Part shown: positions 25,570-33,903 of the stretch, piece by piece | Layout of the letters: the number at the start of each line of letters is the position of its first letter | Numbering within the stretch: the stretch's first letter is position 1 | Assembly: GCF_030345705.1 (NCBI RefSeq) | Contig: NZ_JAUASW010000002.1 | Span: 372,001-436,000 of the forward strand | DNA: 64,000 nt | From: Pelomonas sp. SE-A7 | GTDB taxonomy: Bacteria > Pseudomonadota > Gammaproteobacteria > Burkholderiales > Burkholderiaceae_C | Direction of reading: 5' to 3' | Notes under the pieces: model-generated | Database searches by the model: none | Seen by the model: the letters and a program-made list of their open reading frames with translations, nothing else | What the model was told of the DNA's origin: nothing | Position numbers and translations under genes: made by a program

Positions 25570-25583
25570 TAAAGGATTCTCCA
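25569..25583 (-). promoter_or_regulatory. Ribosome binding site deciding the start of the secreted protein
   Basis: Reading on the minus strand, GGAGA lies 8 bases before ATG 25569. The open frame runs 30 codons further upstream, but that extension lacks a signal peptide, so this site fixes the start. Confidence 0.6.
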
Positions 25584-25607
25584 CAAATTGTTGGAACATG
25601 AACGCAT

Positions 25608-25621
25608 TGATTCGCGAATCA
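25608..25621. repeat. 14-bp perfect palindrome in the 5' leader of the secreted-protein gene
   Basis: TGATTCG followed directly by CGAATCA forms a perfect inverted repeat, 39 bp before the start codon and about 15 bp inside the predicted transcript. Immediately upstream, AGCGC (25621-25625) pairs with GCGCT (25633-25637) around 7 bases. The palindrome could be an operator for a dimeric regulator, or the two could be leader RNA hairpins. Confidence 0.45.
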
Positions 25622-25642
25622 GCGCACGATGAGCGCTCACCC

Positions 25643-25672
25643 ATTCTATGCAGCAGCACTTCTGGGCGTCAA
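25643..25672 (-). promoter_or_regulatory. Sigma-70 promoter of the secreted-protein gene
   Basis: On the minus strand TTGACG (25672-25667) is separated by 18 bp from TAGAAT (25648-25643). Both hexamers match the consensus at five of six positions. The predicted transcript starts near 25636 and has a leader of about 67 bases. Confidence 0.7.
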
Positions 25673-26103
25673 CGACATCGGTAGATCAAGGCAGTTGCCG
25701 GTCTCTCCCTACCAATCTCGCTGCAAGCACTTGTTCCTTGCGCTATCCCCACCCCACTCCGCCCAGACATTCCAGACTTCATTTGATAGGTTGGCCGGAA
25801 GCATAGCAGACCGATCTAGCGCGATTTGCCAGACTCAGGTCCGAATCTGTATGCATTCGCCGAGTTTGTAGCGCCAATCCAACGAACATGCTTGCAATTG
25901 CTTGGCAGTTTCGTCTAAGGCTGTGGTTTTCCCGGATATCGAAAGCCTGGTGTTCAATCATCCCCACCGCCGATGCGCGGGCCTTGGCAACCAGGCCCGT
26001 GAAAAACTGCTCATGAGTGCATGCGAACATGCCGCCATTCGTGGCGGCAAGGCAATTGGCTGCCAATCTCAATAGTTCGGAACGCACTACATATCTTTAC
26101 TGA
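25673..26103. other. Intergenic region of lower GC without a supported gene
   Basis: Between the promoter of the secreted-protein gene and the FAD-protein gene there are about 430 bp with clearly lower GC than the rest of the window. A 102-codon open frame exists on the minus strand (25779-26087), but it has no recognisable motif, ribosome binding site or coding bias, so it is not called. No tRNA, repeat array or mobile-element end was seen. The composition suggests past insertion or relaxed constraint. Confidence 0.5.
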
Positions 26104-27474
26104 ATGGATTTCCTGATTGTTGGCGGTGGCTTCGTAGGCGCCGCGATGGCGTGCCACCTGCTGAAACGGGCACCAAGCGGCGCCAGCATCACTTTGGTGA
26201 ATGCAAGCGGCCCGTTAGGGCGCGGATTGGCCTATGGCACCAGTTCACCTGGGCACCTACTCAACGTGCCGGCGGCACGCATGTCGTGGGATGAACGACA
26301 GCCAGATGACTTTGTCACCTGGCTTCGGCAGTCGCATCCCGAGTACGGCGGCAACGGCTTCGTGCCGCGCAGACTCTATGGGGACTATTTGGCTGCACGC
26401 TTGGAGCAGCAGCGGATGTCGCGCGACGACATTGCGTGGTCACATCAAATTGCTCACGTTGATACCCTGGCGCCGGATACACAAGGGGGATGGCGCGCGT
26501 CACTGTCAAATGGTGCGTCACTTCAGGCCTCGCGCGTCCTGTTGGCTCTTGGGAACTTTGCACCAAGTTGCCCACACTCCGGACTCTTGGGCCTGCCTTC
26601 GGATCGATATGTAGCGGACCCTTGGCACGGAAAAGCCCTGGATGGGCTCGGCATCGACGCCCCGGTCGCCATCGTGGGCAGCGGCTTGACCATGCTGGAC
26701 GTGCTTGCGTCGCTGGACAGCCGCGGCCATCGAGGGCCGGTTTTGGTGCTGTCACGGCGGGGGTTGTGTCCCCAGTCACATCGTCGCAATGAGTTGCCCC
26801 CACCGTCTTGGCACCCGCAGCCCGGCTGGCTGGACCGGCCGCGCTCCTTGCTTGACCTGGCGCGGCGCGTCCGATTGGCGACACAGCAGGCTCAGGCCAA
26901 CGGTCATGACTGGCGTGACGTCTGGGTCGCCCTGCGGCCTCACACGCCCGACCTATGGCGCCGCCTGTCGGCACGAGAACAGGCCCAGTTTCTGCGTCAC
27001 CTCCAGGCCCATTGGGATGTACATCGGCACCGCGCTTCACCGGAGGCGATGACTCCGCTTCTCCAGGCCCAGACCGAAGGTCGGCTGCAACAGCGGGCGG
27101 GTCGCATCATCAGCGTCGAGGCCACCACAAGCGGCGCGACCGTTCTGTGGCAAGCCAGAGGATCCGGCGCGTTGAATCAATTCGAGGCCGTCCGGATTTT
27201 CAATTGCACCGGGCCCTCGAGCCGCATCGCTGACGATCGTTCCACGCTGTTTGGCAATCTGCTGGCTGCCGGACGCCTTCAGATTTGCCCGCTTGATCTG
27301 GGCATCCATGTCGACGCCAGGTACCGGCTGCTGGATGCCCAGGGCCGCCCACAACCAGGTCTGCTGTACGCAGGTCCGATGTTGCGGGCTCAACATTGGG
27401 AGGCCACGGCCGTCCCGGAGTTGCGGCAACATGCACTGGCTGCCGTGGAGCAAGCGCTCCAGGCGAATGCCTAG
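26104..27474 (+). CDS. FAD/NAD(P)-binding oxidoreductase-like protein
   Basis: The 456-residue protein opens with DFLIVGGGFVGAAMACHLL, a dinucleotide-binding GxGxxG fold, followed by GRGLAYGTSSPGHLLNVPA, characteristic of the FAD-NAD(P)-binding (NAD_binding_9) family. A second dinucleotide motif, VAIVGSGLTMLDVL, lies near residue 195. No signal peptide is seen. The substrate is unknown; in some genomes these sit near sulfur-metabolism or siderophore genes. It converges with cysC, overlapping its 3' end by 4 bp. The first 300 bp are less GC-rich than the rest, continuing the composition of the region upstream. Confidence 0.75.
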   Translation: MDFLIVGGGFVGAAMACHLLKRAPSGASITLVNASGPLGRGLAYGTSSPGHLLNVPAARMSWDERQPDDFVTWLRQSHPEYGGNGFVPRRLYGDYLAARLEQQRMSRDDIAWSHQIAHVDTLAPDTQGGWRASLSNGASLQASRVLLALGNFAPSCPHSGLLGLPSDRYVADPWHGKALDGLGIDAPVAIVGSGLTMLDVLASLDSRGHRGPVLVLSRRGLCPQSHRRNELPPPSWHPQPGWLDRPRSLLDLARRVRLATQQAQANGHDWRDVWVALRPHTPDLWRRLSAREQAQFLRHLQAHWDVHRHRASPEAMTPLLQAQTEGRLQQRAGRIISVEATTSGATVLWQARGSGALNQFEAVRIFNCTGPSSRIADDRSTLFGNLLAAGRLQICPLDLGIHVDARYRLLDAQGRPQPGLLYAGPMLRAQHWEATAVPELRQHALAAVEQALQANA

Positions 27475-28010
27475 GCGCTCCGACGGCCCTGCACGACAGC
27501 TAGCAAGCGAAGCACCGAGTCTCCTAAGGTCTGCTCGTCGGTATCGAGCACAAGATCCGGCGACTCGGGCTCCTCATAAGGCGAGTCGATGCCTGTGAAC
27601 ATGGGGATCTGTCCGGCCCGCGCCTTCTTGTAGAGCCCCTTGGGGTCTCGCCGTTCACAGGCCTCCAGCGATGCGGCCACATGCACCTCGACGAATGCCT
27701 CCCGGCCAATGATCTGCCGGGCCATCTGCCGATCCGCCCGCAGTGGCGATATCAGGGCGCAGATCACCGTCACACCGGCATCGTTCATCAGCCGTGCCAC
27801 CTCCGCCACGCGGCGGATGTTCTCGTGGCGATCCGCGGTGGAGAACCCCAGGTCCTTGCAAAGGCCCGCCCGCAATACGTCGCCGTCCAAGACTGCGACC
27901 TGCTCGCCGGCAAACAGGCGCTGGGCCAGCAGTTCACGCGCCAGCGTCGACTTGCCGGAGCCCGACAGGCCGGTCAGCCAGACCGTCAGTTTGCGTGGAC
28001 TCATGCTCAC
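27471..28010 (-). CDS. cysC: Adenylylsulfate (APS) kinase CysC
   Basis: The 179-residue kinase phosphorylates APS to PAPS in the cytoplasm. Walker A GLSGSGKST is at residues 14-22, DGDVLRAGLCKDLGF follows near 42-56, and the mobile-lid segment GLYKKARAGQIPMFTGI is near 125. The start is GTG 28010, overlapping the cysN stop as GTGA; ATG 28004 is the alternative. It ends the long polysaccharide operon. A stand-alone CysC is only needed when PAPS is wanted, which fits the sulfotransferase encoded at 12726-13784. Confidence 0.92.
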   Translation of the reverse strand: MSMSPRKLTVWLTGLSGSGKSTLARELLAQRLFAGEQVAVLDGDVLRAGLCKDLGFSTADRHENIRRVAEVARLMNDAGVTVICALISPLRADRQMARQIIGREAFVEVHVAASLEACERRDPKGLYKKARAGQIPMFTGIDSPYEEPESPDLVLDTDEQTLGDSVLRLLAVVQGRRSA

Positions 28011-29308
28011 CTCACCAGCAGCGCACCCGAGGTGCGATTGGTTGTGGGGTCCACGACGATCAGGGCGCCGCCGACGCGGTTGGCCGCATAGGGCTCCACC
28101 GGCAGCGGCTGCTGGGTCTCGATCCGCACATGGCCGATCTCGTTCACCGCCAGCTCATGCGCGTCGGCCTCCTGGAGCGTGTGGATGTCCACCTTGTGCT
28201 CGATCGCCGTGATCCTTGCCTGCACCCAGCGGTTGCCGTGGCGCACCCAGTACTTGCGACCGACCTGGGCCGCTTCGGTGTCCAGCCAGGCCAGCGTCGC
28301 CTCGAAGGCATTCGTCGGCTCGCTGGAGCCCGGCGTGACGATCCAGTCGCCGCGGGAGGCGTCGAGTTGTCGGTCCAGGAGCACGCCGGCCGATTCACCG
28401 GCCACCACTTGTGCCACCGTGCTGCCCGCCTTGCGCACCTCAACCACCCGGGCCTTCTGGCCGCTGGGCAGGATCTGGATCTCGTCCCCGGCCTGGACCT
28501 GGCCGTGGGCGATGCGGCCCCACAGCGTGCGGGGCTGATGGCCCGTGCCGTCGCCATTGGTGGCCACGTACTGCACCGGAATCGCCAGGCGCCCTTCAAC
28601 CTTCTCCTGCACCGTCGGCAGCGACTCCAGCACTTGCAGGAGGCTAGGGCCCTGGTACCAGTTCGACTCCAGCGGCTGGGTGACGTTGTCACCGCGCAGG
28701 GCGCTGACCGGCACGATGGCTTGCACCTCGATGCCCGCCTCTTCGGCGAACTGGCGCAGCGCCCGGCTCACCTTGGCATAGCCCTCGGCCGGATGCACCA
28801 GCGCATCGATCTTGTTGATCGCGAACACGATGCTCGGGACTCTCAGCAGATGGGCCAGCAAGCTGTGCCGGCGGGTCTGGGGCAAGAGCGTGACCTCGGC
28901 TTGCTCCAGGTCCAGCTTGGTGATGTCCACCAGCACCACGGCGGCATCGCTGCCGGCGGCGGCCGTGACCATGTTGCGGGTGTACTGCTCATGGCCCGGC
29001 GCGTCGGCAATGATGAACTTGCGGGTGCGGGTGGCGAAGTAGCGATACGCCACGTCGATGGTGATGCCCTGCTCGCGCTCGGCCTCCAGGCCGTCGGTCA
29101 GCAAAGAGAGGTCGATCGGGGCACCGGCGGCGCGCTTCTCCAGCGTGTCGAGTTGATCGGCCAGGATGGCCCGGCTGTCAAACAGCAGCCGGCCGATCAG
29201 CGTGCTCTTGCCATCGTCGACGCTGCCGGCCGTGAGGAAGCGCAGGGCGCGATGCTGGGTGTCCACGTCGGTCTCGTGATGGATCAGGGAATTGAGAACG
29301 GCGCTCAT
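28007..29308 (-). CDS. cysN: Sulfate adenylyltransferase subunit 1 (GTPase) CysN
   Basis: The 433-residue EF-Tu-like GTPase drives ATP sulfurylase. G1 is AGSVDDGKST (27-36), G3 is DAPGHEQYTRNM near 108, and G4 is NKIDA near 165. A beta-barrel C-terminal part follows. It is a CysN without a fused APS kinase domain; the kinase is the separate next gene. The start overlaps the cysD stop by one base (TGATG), and the stop overlaps the cysC start. With CysD it makes APS from sulfate and ATP. Confidence 0.95.
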   Translation of the reverse strand: MSAVLNSLIHHETDVDTQHRALRFLTAGSVDDGKSTLIGRLLFDSRAILADQLDTLEKRAAGAPIDLSLLTDGLEAEREQGITIDVAYRYFATRTRKFIIADAPGHEQYTRNMVTAAAGSDAAVVLVDITKLDLEQAEVTLLPQTRRHSLLAHLLRVPSIVFAINKIDALVHPAEGYAKVSRALRQFAEEAGIEVQAIVPVSALRGDNVTQPLESNWYQGPSLLQVLESLPTVQEKVEGRLAIPVQYVATNGDGTGHQPRTLWGRIAHGQVQAGDEIQILPSGQKARVVEVRKAGSTVAQVVAGESAGVLLDRQLDASRGDWIVTPGSSEPTNAFEATLAWLDTEAAQVGRKYWVRHGNRWVQARITAIEHKVDIHTLQEADAHELAVNEIGHVRIETQQPLPVEPYAANRVGGALIVVDPTTNRTSGALLVR

Positions 29309-30240
29309 CAGAAGTAGCCCTCTTTCTTGCGGCGCTCCATCGAGGCCTCGCTGGTGCGGTCGTCCATGCGCGTGGCGCCGCGCTCGCTCACCGTGACGGT
29401 CAGAGTCTCGGCCACGATGTCCGAGGCATTCAAAGCTGAACTCTCCACCGGGCAGGTGCAGGTCATGTCGCCCACGGTGCGAAAGCGCACGGTGGCGGTC
29501 TCCACTAGCTCGCCGGCTTCGGGCGGGGTCACCTCGGTCAAGGGCACCAAGAGCCCCTTGCGGCGGATGACCGAGCGCTCATGGGCGTAGTAGAGGGACG
29601 GCAGCGGGATGTTCTCTCTAGCGATGTAGAGCCAGACGTCCAGCTCGGTCCAGTTCGAGATCGGGAAGGCGCGGAAGTGCTCGCCCGGGCGGATCCGGGT
29701 GTTGAACAGGTTCCACAGCTCGGGCCGCTGCTCCTTGGGCTGCCATTGGCCGAAGGAATCGCGGTGGCTGAAGATGCGTTCCTTGGCGCGGGCTTTTTCT
29801 TCATCGCGGCGGGCGCCACCGATCAGGCAGTCGAAGCGGTGCTCTTCGATGGCTTCCAGCAGGGTCACGGTCTGGTGGCCGTTGCGGGATTCCAGCGGGT
29901 GAGAGAGGCGCACGGTGCCGCGGGCCATGGAGTCTTCCAGGTGGCCGACGACCAGGCGCTCGCCCATCTCGGCCACGCGCTGGTCGCGGAACGCTATCAC
30001 CTCGGGGAAGTTGTGGCCGGTGTCCACGTGCAGGAGCGGGAACGGCAGCCGGCCAGAGAACTCGTTGCCCGCGACGCGGTTCTTGAAGGCCTTCTCGGCC
30101 AGGCGCAAGACCACGCAGGAGTCCTTGCCGCCCGAGAACAAAAGCGCCGGGCGCTCGAACGAGGCCGCCACCTCGCGCAGGATGAAGATGGCTTCTTCCT
30201 CGAGGTGGTTCAGGTGGGATTCGCTGATCTGCTGGGACAT
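29308..30240 (-). CDS. cysD: Sulfate adenylyltransferase subunit 2 CysD
   Basis: The start at ATG 30240 gives 310 residues, close to the usual 302. The PP-loop LLFSGGKDS is at residues 33-41, followed by PFPLLHVDTGHNFPEV and a RRDEEKARAKER segment typical of CysD. It adenylates sulfate, activated by the CysN GTPase. It lies 13 bp after the WbpM-like gene, in the same run of tightly packed minus-strand genes, which ties sulfate activation to polysaccharide synthesis. Confidence 0.95.
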   Translation of the reverse strand: MSQQISESHLNHLEEEAIFILREVAASFERPALLFSGGKDSCVVLRLAEKAFKNRVAGNEFSGRLPFPLLHVDTGHNFPEVIAFRDQRVAEMGERLVVGHLEDSMARGTVRLSHPLESRNGHQTVTLLEAIEEHRFDCLIGGARRDEEKARAKERIFSHRDSFGQWQPKEQRPELWNLFNTRIRPGEHFRAFPISNWTELDVWLYIARENIPLPSLYYAHERSVIRRKGLLVPLTEVTPPEAGELVETATVRFRTVGDMTCTCPVESSALNASDIVAETLTVTVSERGATRMDDRTSEASMERRKKEGYF

Positions 30241-30253
30241 CGGAAAAGTAAGC

Positions 30254-32122
30254 TCAGTCGTGGCGCGCCGGCCGGTATTCGTCGCGCAGCAATTCTCGCA
30301 AGGCGGTGCGCACCGCCTCGTCGTCCAGGGCCTGGTCGGCCAGCGGCAACAGCCAGTCCAGCACAGCGCCGGCGGCGGCCTGGTCGTCCAGGCGGGCAAT
30401 GCTGAGCCGGCTGATCGCCGTCGGCAGCGTCTGGTCGCTGTCCGAGAGCAGTTCCTCGTACAACTTCTCGCCGGGCCTCAGGCCCGAGAACACGATTCGG
30501 ATCTCGTCCAGGCTGTGGCCCGAGAGCCGGATCATGTCGCGCGCCAGGTCGACAATGCGCACCGGCTCGCCCATGTCCAGCACATAGACCTGGCCGCTCT
30601 CGCCTATGGCCGCGGCCTGCACCACCAGCCGTGCCGCTTCGGGGATGGTCATGAAGTAGCGGGTGATCTCCGGATGGGTCACGGTCACCGGACCGCCGCG
30701 GGCGATCTGCTCCTTGAACTTCGGGATCACGCTGCCGCTAGAGCCCAGCACATTGCCGAAGCGCACGGCCATGAAGCGGGTTCTGTGGCCCTGGCCGGCC
30801 AGGTGGCTGATGACCAGCTCGGCCGCGCGCTTGCTGGCACCCATCACATTGGTCGGGTTGACCGCCTTGTCGGTGCTGATCAGCACGAAGCGCTCGGCAC
30901 CGGCCTCGGCCGCGGCCAGCGCCGCGTGATAGGTGCCCAGCGTGTTGTTGCGCAGGGCCGCCCAGGCGTTGTGCTGCTCCATCAAGGGCACATGCTTGTA
31001 CGCCGCGGCATGGAATACCAGCTGTGGCCGCTCGCGACCGAAGGCCTGGCGCAGCTGGGCCAAGTCCTTGACGTCGCCTATCAAGCGGGTCAGCGGCAGA
31101 TGCGGGAAGCTCTCGCTGAGTTCCTGCTCGACCTGGTAGAGCGCGAACTCGCTGAGCTCGTAAAGCACCAGGCGCTGCGGTCCGTAGCGCGCCACCTGGC
31201 GGCACAGCTCGCTGCCAATGCTGCCACCGGCCCCAGTGATGAGCACCACCTTGCCGGCAATCGCCTCGCTGATGCCGGCCTCGTCCAGCTTGACCGGCTC
31301 GCGGCCCAGCAGGTCCTCGGGTTCGATGTCGCGCACCTGCTCCACCGCCCGGCCCGACAGCAGCTCGTCGCTGCTGGGCACGGTCAAGACATGCAGGCCG
31401 GTCGAGCCGGCCAGGTCCAGCGCACGGCGACGCTGGGCCGGCGCGGCCGAGGGCATGGCCACGATGAGATGGGTGATGCCCTGCAGCTGGCTCAGCTCGC
31501 GGACCTGGCCTATCCGCCCCAGCACCGGAATGCCGCCCACGCGCATGCCCTGCTTGGAGGCGTCGTCGTCCAGCAGGCCCACGACCACCCAGCCCTGGTG
31601 CTGGATGCCGGCCACCAGCAGGCGCCCCGCATCGCCGGCCCCCATCACCAGCGCCCGGCGCGTCTCCACCGAGCTGCCGCTGATGCGGCCCCGCATGTGC
31701 TCGTACAACATGCGGTAGCCCAACCTCATCATGGCCAGGCCAATCAGGCCCAGCACCGGATGCAGGGCCAGCACCGCGCGGGGCACGGCCCGCAACTCGG
31801 CCATCTGCACCACGGCAGCGCCCAGCGCCCCGGCGATGGCACAGGCCCAGGCCAGGCGCTTGACCTCGCCGAAGCCGCTGAAACGCCACATGCCCTTGGG
31901 CACGCGCAGGCCCCAGAGCACGCCCATGTAGAGCAGCACCAGGCCTAGCAGCACCCAGGCGTCGTAGGTCGGCCGGGCCGAGATCCAGCGCTCGAAGCCC
32001 AGGCGGAACAGATAGGTGGCCTGCCAGGCCAGCGCCACCACGGCGCCGTCGAGCAGCAGCGACAGCGGCTCGCGCCAGCGGCGGATGCGGGTCAGGAAGG
32101 CGTCGAGGGATTGCCAGAACAT
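30254..32122 (-). CDS. Membrane NDP-sugar 4,6-dehydratase, WbpM/PglF/CapD family
   Basis: The start at ATG 32122 gives 622 residues. Four transmembrane helices (about 15-130) precede a first Rossmann domain with RALVMGAGDAGRLLVAG, then the catalytic SDR domain with VLITGAGGSIGSELCRQ (near 300), STDKAVNPTNVMGASK (Met-x-x-x-Lys) and a late GLRPGEKLYEELL. The family makes UDP-2-acetamido-2,6-dideoxy-4-keto-glucose from UDP-GlcNAc at the inner membrane. With the aminotransferase two genes upstream it could lead to a 4-amino sugar, or with a reductase to D-QuiNAc. The exact product is not determined by sequence. Confidence 0.9.
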   Translation of the reverse strand: MFWQSLDAFLTRIRRWREPLSLLLDGAVVALAWQATYLFRLGFERWISARPTYDAWVLLGLVLLYMGVLWGLRVPKGMWRFSGFGEVKRLAWACAIAGALGAAVVQMAELRAVPRAVLALHPVLGLIGLAMMRLGYRMLYEHMRGRISGSSVETRRALVMGAGDAGRLLVAGIQHQGWVVVGLLDDDASKQGMRVGGIPVLGRIGQVRELSQLQGITHLIVAMPSAAPAQRRRALDLAGSTGLHVLTVPSSDELLSGRAVEQVRDIEPEDLLGREPVKLDEAGISEAIAGKVVLITGAGGSIGSELCRQVARYGPQRLVLYELSEFALYQVEQELSESFPHLPLTRLIGDVKDLAQLRQAFGRERPQLVFHAAAYKHVPLMEQHNAWAALRNNTLGTYHAALAAAEAGAERFVLISTDKAVNPTNVMGASKRAAELVISHLAGQGHRTRFMAVRFGNVLGSSGSVIPKFKEQIARGGPVTVTHPEITRYFMTIPEAARLVVQAAAIGESGQVYVLDMGEPVRIVDLARDMIRLSGHSLDEIRIVFSGLRPGEKLYEELLSDSDQTLPTAISRLSIARLDDQAAAGAVLDWLLPLADQALDDEAVRTALRELLRDEYRPARHD

Positions 32123-32133
32123 GGGACGGATTT

Positions 32134-32721
32134 TCAGCGCCGCAGCGCGCCCAGGGTGGCAAAGATCAGACGCAGGTCGCCCCACAGGCTGGCCTGGCGC
32201 ACATAGTCGGCCGCCAGGGCCAGCTTGCGCGGCATCACGACCTCGATGTATTCGCGCTCCGGGTCACTGGCCAAAGCGAGCTGCTCGCTCTCGTCGCGAT
32301 ACAGCAGCGAGGCCGGATCGGTGATGCCCGGTCGCACCGACAGCACCAGCTCCCGCAACTCGGCCGGGTACAGCGCCACGTACTTGGGCACCTCGGGGCG
32401 TGGACCGACCAGGCTCATCACGCCGCGCAGCACGTCCCACAGCTGCGGCAGCTCATCCAGCTTGGTGGCCCGCAGGAAATCGCCGCTGCGGGTGATGCGC
32501 GGGTCGCGACCCACGGTGATCTGCAGGCCGGCGTTGTCGACCCGCATGGTGCGGAACTTGTGGATCACGAAGGGCCGGCCACGGCGGCCCACCCGCTGCT
32601 GGCGGAAGAATACCGGGCCCGGCGAATCCAGCTTGATCCAGAGCGCGACCAGCAGCAGCAGCGGCGACAGCAAGGCCAGGCCCAGCGCCGAGCAGCAGAC
32701 GTCGAACAGCCGCTTCGCCAT
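32134..32721 (-). CDS. Initiating phosphoglycosyl transferase, small PglC-like
   Basis: The 195-residue protein has one N-terminal re-entrant hydrophobic helix (about 7-28, with a Ser-Pro break), then SPGPVFFRQQRVG, HKFRTM (54-59), the Asp89-Glu90 catalytic dyad in LDELPQLWDVLRG, and SLVGPRPE. This is the minimal monotopic PGT core (PglC/WecP-like) without the large membrane domain of WcaJ. It transfers a sugar-1-phosphate to undecaprenyl phosphate, starting the repeat unit. Next to the WbpM-like gene and an aminotransferase, a 2,4-diamino or 6-deoxy-HexNAc substrate is plausible. Confidence 0.9.
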   Translation of the reverse strand: MAKRLFDVCCSALGLALLSPLLLLVALWIKLDSPGPVFFRQQRVGRRGRPFVIHKFRTMRVDNAGLQITVGRDPRITRSGDFLRATKLDELPQLWDVLRGVMSLVGPRPEVPKYVALYPAELRELVLSVRPGITDPASLLYRDESEQLALASDPEREYIEVVMPRKLALAADYVRQASLWGDLRLIFATLGALRR

Positions 32722-32735
32722 GGTTCGCGGCTCGC

Positions 32736-33899
32736 TCAGGGCGCCAGCACGATCTCGCGCACGGCCGTGATCACGCGTTCCACGTCGGCATCACTCATGG
32801 CCGTGTACAGCGGGATGCTGAGCATGCGCTCGTAGGCCTTTTGCGAATGCGGGAACTGCTCGGGCTTGAGGCCGTAACGATCGCGCCAGTAGGGCTGCAG
32901 GTGCAGCGGGATGTAGTGCACGCTGCAGCCAATGCCGCGGGCGAACATCTGCTCGATGAAGGCGTCGCGCTCCATCTCCAGGCTGTCGTCCAGCCGCAGC
33001 ACGAACAGATGCCAGGAATGGGTGTCGCCCTCCACCGCCTGCGGCGGCATGACCAGCGGCAGATCGGCAAACGCTTCCAGATAGCGCTGGGCGATCTGCT
33101 CGCGCCGGACCTGGAAGGCCGGGATGCGCTTGAGCTGGTGCAGGCCCAGGGCGGCGGCGATGTCGGTCAGGTTGTACTTGAAGCCGGGCGCCACGATCTC
33201 GTAGTACCAGCTCGGCACCTTGGCGGTGAAGCGGTCGAAGGCATCGCGGTTGATGCCGTGCAAGCGCATCACCTTGGCCCGCTTGGCCAGCTCGGCATTG
33301 CGGGTGACCAGCATGCCGCCCTCGCCGGTGGTCATGGTCTTGTTGGCATAGAAGCTGAACACCGTGGCATCGCTGCCCATGGTGCCTATCAGCTCCTTCT
33401 CCAGCGTGGTGGGCAGGGCATGGGCGGCGTCCTCGACCACGCGCAGGCCATGGCGGCGGGCGATGTCGAGGATGGCCAGCATGTCCACCGCCAGGCCGGC
33501 GTAGTGCACCGGCAAGATGGCCTTGGTCCGCGGCGTGATGGCGGCCTCGACCAGCCTGGGGTCGATGTTCATCGTGCTCGGGTCTATGTCCACCAGCACC
33601 ACATCGGCGCCCAGGTAGCGCACCACCTCGGCCGTGGCCGTGAAGGTGTGCGTCGTGGTGATCACCTCGTCGCCGGGGCCAATGCCTATGGCCTCCAGCG
33701 CCAGGTGCAGGCCGGCCGTGGCCGAGTTGACCGCGATGCATTCGATCTGCGGGTCACCGAGGAACTCGGCGAAGGCCTGCTCGAAGCGCCGCGTCTTGGG
33801 GCCGGTCGTGACCCAGCCCGAGCGCAGGGTGTCCACCACCTCGTCGATTTCCTCCTGGCCGATCTCGGGCAGGGCAAAGGGCAGGAAGGCTTGGCTCAT
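32736..33899 (-). CDS. PLP-dependent sugar aminotransferase (DegT/DnrJ/EryC1 family)
   Basis: The 387-residue fold-type I enzyme has SGWVTTGP at 27-34, EDAAH with Asp157, and the Schiff-base lysine in FSFYANKTMTTGEGG (Lys187). The KTMTTGEGG form and overall length fit enzymes that aminate C4 of UDP- or GDP-4-keto-6-deoxy sugars, such as PseC, PglE or perosamine synthase. The WbpM-like dehydratase in the same operon supplies a suitable keto substrate. It starts 4 bp after the methyltransferase gene and ends 14 bp before the PglC-like gene. Confidence 0.88.
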   Translation of the reverse strand: MSQAFLPFALPEIGQEEIDEVVDTLRSGWVTTGPKTRRFEQAFAEFLGDPQIECIAVNSATAGLHLALEAIGIGPGDEVITTTHTFTATAEVVRYLGADVVLVDIDPSTMNIDPRLVEAAITPRTKAILPVHYAGLAVDMLAILDIARRHGLRVVEDAAHALPTTLEKELIGTMGSDATVFSFYANKTMTTGEGGMLVTRNAELAKRAKVMRLHGINRDAFDRFTAKVPSWYYEIVAPGFKYNLTDIAAALGLHQLKRIPAFQVRREQIAQRYLEAFADLPLVMPPQAVEGDTHSWHLFVLRLDDSLEMERDAFIEQMFARGIGCSVHYIPLHLQPYWRDRYGLKPEQFPHSQKAYERMLSIPLYTAMSDADVERVITAVREIVLAP

Positions 33900-33903
33900 G
33901 GGC

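Noticed and set aside
24112..25572. A long plus-strand open frame opposite the secreted protein
   Set aside because: Its Ser/Arg/Gly-rich translation lacks any motif, whereas the minus-strand product has a signal peptide, ribosome site, promoter and terminator.
25779..26087. A 102-codon open frame on the minus strand in the AT-richer gap
   Set aside because: No ribosome site, no family resemblance and no coding bias; long open frames arise easily here.
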